A stretch of 64,000 bases of DNA from Nostoc sp. MG11 (GTDB lineage: Bacteria > Cyanobacteriota > Cyanobacteriia > Cyanobacteriales > Nostocaceae). A program made the position numbers and the translations under genes. The stretch lies in assembly GCF_014904695.1 (NCBI RefSeq), contig NZ_JACXXN010000001.1, positions 62,001-126,000 on the forward strand, read 5' to 3'. A model generated the notes under the pieces. The model was not told where the DNA came from. It made no database searches and saw only the letters and a list, made by a program, of their open reading frames with translations. Positions 63,287 through 64,000 of this stretch are shown one piece after another. Every line of letters starts with the position of its first letter. The stretch's first letter is position 1.

Positions 63287-64000
63287 TTAGAAGTTTAAAA
63301 TATCTAATGATTCTTCTATTTCTAAGTCTAATATTCTTGCATGTGTATCTTTAAGTGCTTCTAACTTGCCTTCTTTACGATAAATATCTGCTGCTTTTTG
63401 AAAATCTTCAATAACTCCCTGTTTATCTCCCTTTTCTAAAAGGATATTACCACGATTGTAATAGGAATCAGCATAGTTGGGATTAATCTGAATTGCCTGA
63501 GTATAATCTTCAATTGCTCCTTCGTAGTCCCCTAAGTCAAAACGAGCATTACCACGGTTGTAATAAGCATCGGCATAATTAGGATTAATCTGAATTGCCT
63601 GAGTATAATCTTCAATTGCTCCTTCGTAATCTCCTAAGTCAGAACGAGCATTACCACGATTTTTATAAGCATTGGCATCTTGAGGATTAATCTTGATTGC
63701 TTGAGTAAATCCTGGCTGATATCCTAAGAGATAACGAGAGATTCCCCGGTTTTGTAAGCATCAGCATAATGGGGATTAATTTTGATAGCTTGAGTATAAT
63801 CCTCAATTGCTCCTTGGTTATCTCCTATGTGAGAACGTGCTTCAGCACGGTTTTTATAAGCTACAGCAACATTAGGATTAATTCTAATTGCCTGGGTATA
63901 ATCATCAATTGCTTCTTCAAATCGCCCCAGTTGATATAGAGCTAAACCTCGTTTATTGTAAGATTTAGCATCATGAAGATTTATTTGGATTGCCTGAGAA
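63287..64000 (-). pseudogene. Tetratricopeptide-repeat protein, frameshifted, partial at the right edge
   Basis: Read leftward the frame gives TPR units of 34 residues: IQINPNYADAYYNRGNARFDLGDYEGAIEDYTQA. On DNA these are near-identical 102-base units (phases 63471, 63573 and 63675). The C-terminal part ends ADIYRKEGKLEALKDTHARILDLEIEESLDILNF at 63287. A base is missing in a T run near 63750-63756: the part from the right edge runs into a TAG at 63724 in its own frame, while the left part is open in another frame. Also one unit near 63700-63740 is shortened. Repeats of this type are prone to slippage; a base-call error is possible. The N terminus lies outside. Confidence 0.75.

Noticed and set aside
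63466-63780. Regular spaced repeats that could be taken for a CRISPR array
   Set aside because: The 102-base period encodes 34-residue TPR units with no unique spacers, so it is coding repeat.

Overview
The window looks like chromosome of a filamentous, probably heterocyst-forming cyanobacterium of the Nostoc/Anabaena group. Evidence seen directly: the HIP1 octamer (GCGATCGC) occurs very often in and between genes; photosynthesis genes are present (ycf3, a high-light-inducible protein); gaps are full of heptameric short tandem repeats (TTTTGGA, GGGACTA and TAATGAC types) and miniature inverted-repeat elements typical of Nostocales. Species is not assignable by reading alone. No rRNA, tRNA or CRISPR array was recognised.

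Layout. 1-5.9 kb: end of a D-lactate dehydrogenase, an M50-like protease, an FHA/zinc-ribbon protein, pgl, rph, an adenylate-kinase-like gene and a CobA/CobO-like protein without a Walker A motif. 5.9-9.5 kb: a deoxynucleotide-centred group on the minus strand (thymidylate-synthase-like protein, membrane-anchored dCTP-deaminase-like protein that seems to lack the catalytic Glu, a nucleoside 2-deoxyribosyltransferase-like protein, dCMP deaminase); this is the best candidate for an undescribed system. 9.7-22.3 kb: housekeeping and stress genes (hli, thioredoxin-like, aroA, hemerythrin-like, DUF2993, DUF2231, YggU family, two GSTs, YedK, ycf3, gatC), a MITE with a 10-bp target duplication, and a Coq4-like gene divergent from a TetR regulator with two matched palindromic operators between them. 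22.6-31 kb: cobT (with a heptamer repeat inside the coding region), DUF2232, a Crp/Fnr regulator and a 1350-residue protein with a C-terminal Hsp70/actin-type ATPase. 31-39 kb: exopolysaccharide genes (two sugar-phosphate transferases, gmd, fcl, a group 4 glycosyltransferase), with a sugar ABC permease, 5-formyl-THF cyclo-ligase and a CSP41-like epimerase.

39-42.3 kb is accessory: a Uma2-type gene killed by a nonsense codon, a frameshift and an inverted-repeat element that itself carries a second inverted-repeat element; an SMP-30 lactonase; a VapBC-type toxin-antitoxin pair. 42-51 kb is core: tkt, fabF, acpP, an HdrB-like Cys-rich protein, lpxD, an HI0933-type flavoprotein, a small rubredoxin and a small membrane protein. 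51.3-55 kb is a decaying cation/bicarbonate locus: an NhaS3-like antiporter, partial Mrp/Mnh operon with an mnhD remnant, and an N-terminal relic of a BicA/SulP transporter. 55.9-64 kb: SRPBCC protein, DUF924, small relics, clpB, a DUF2157/GDYXXLXY membrane pair and a frameshifted TPR gene running off the right edge.

All functions come from reading motifs and family resemblance by eye; no database search was run.
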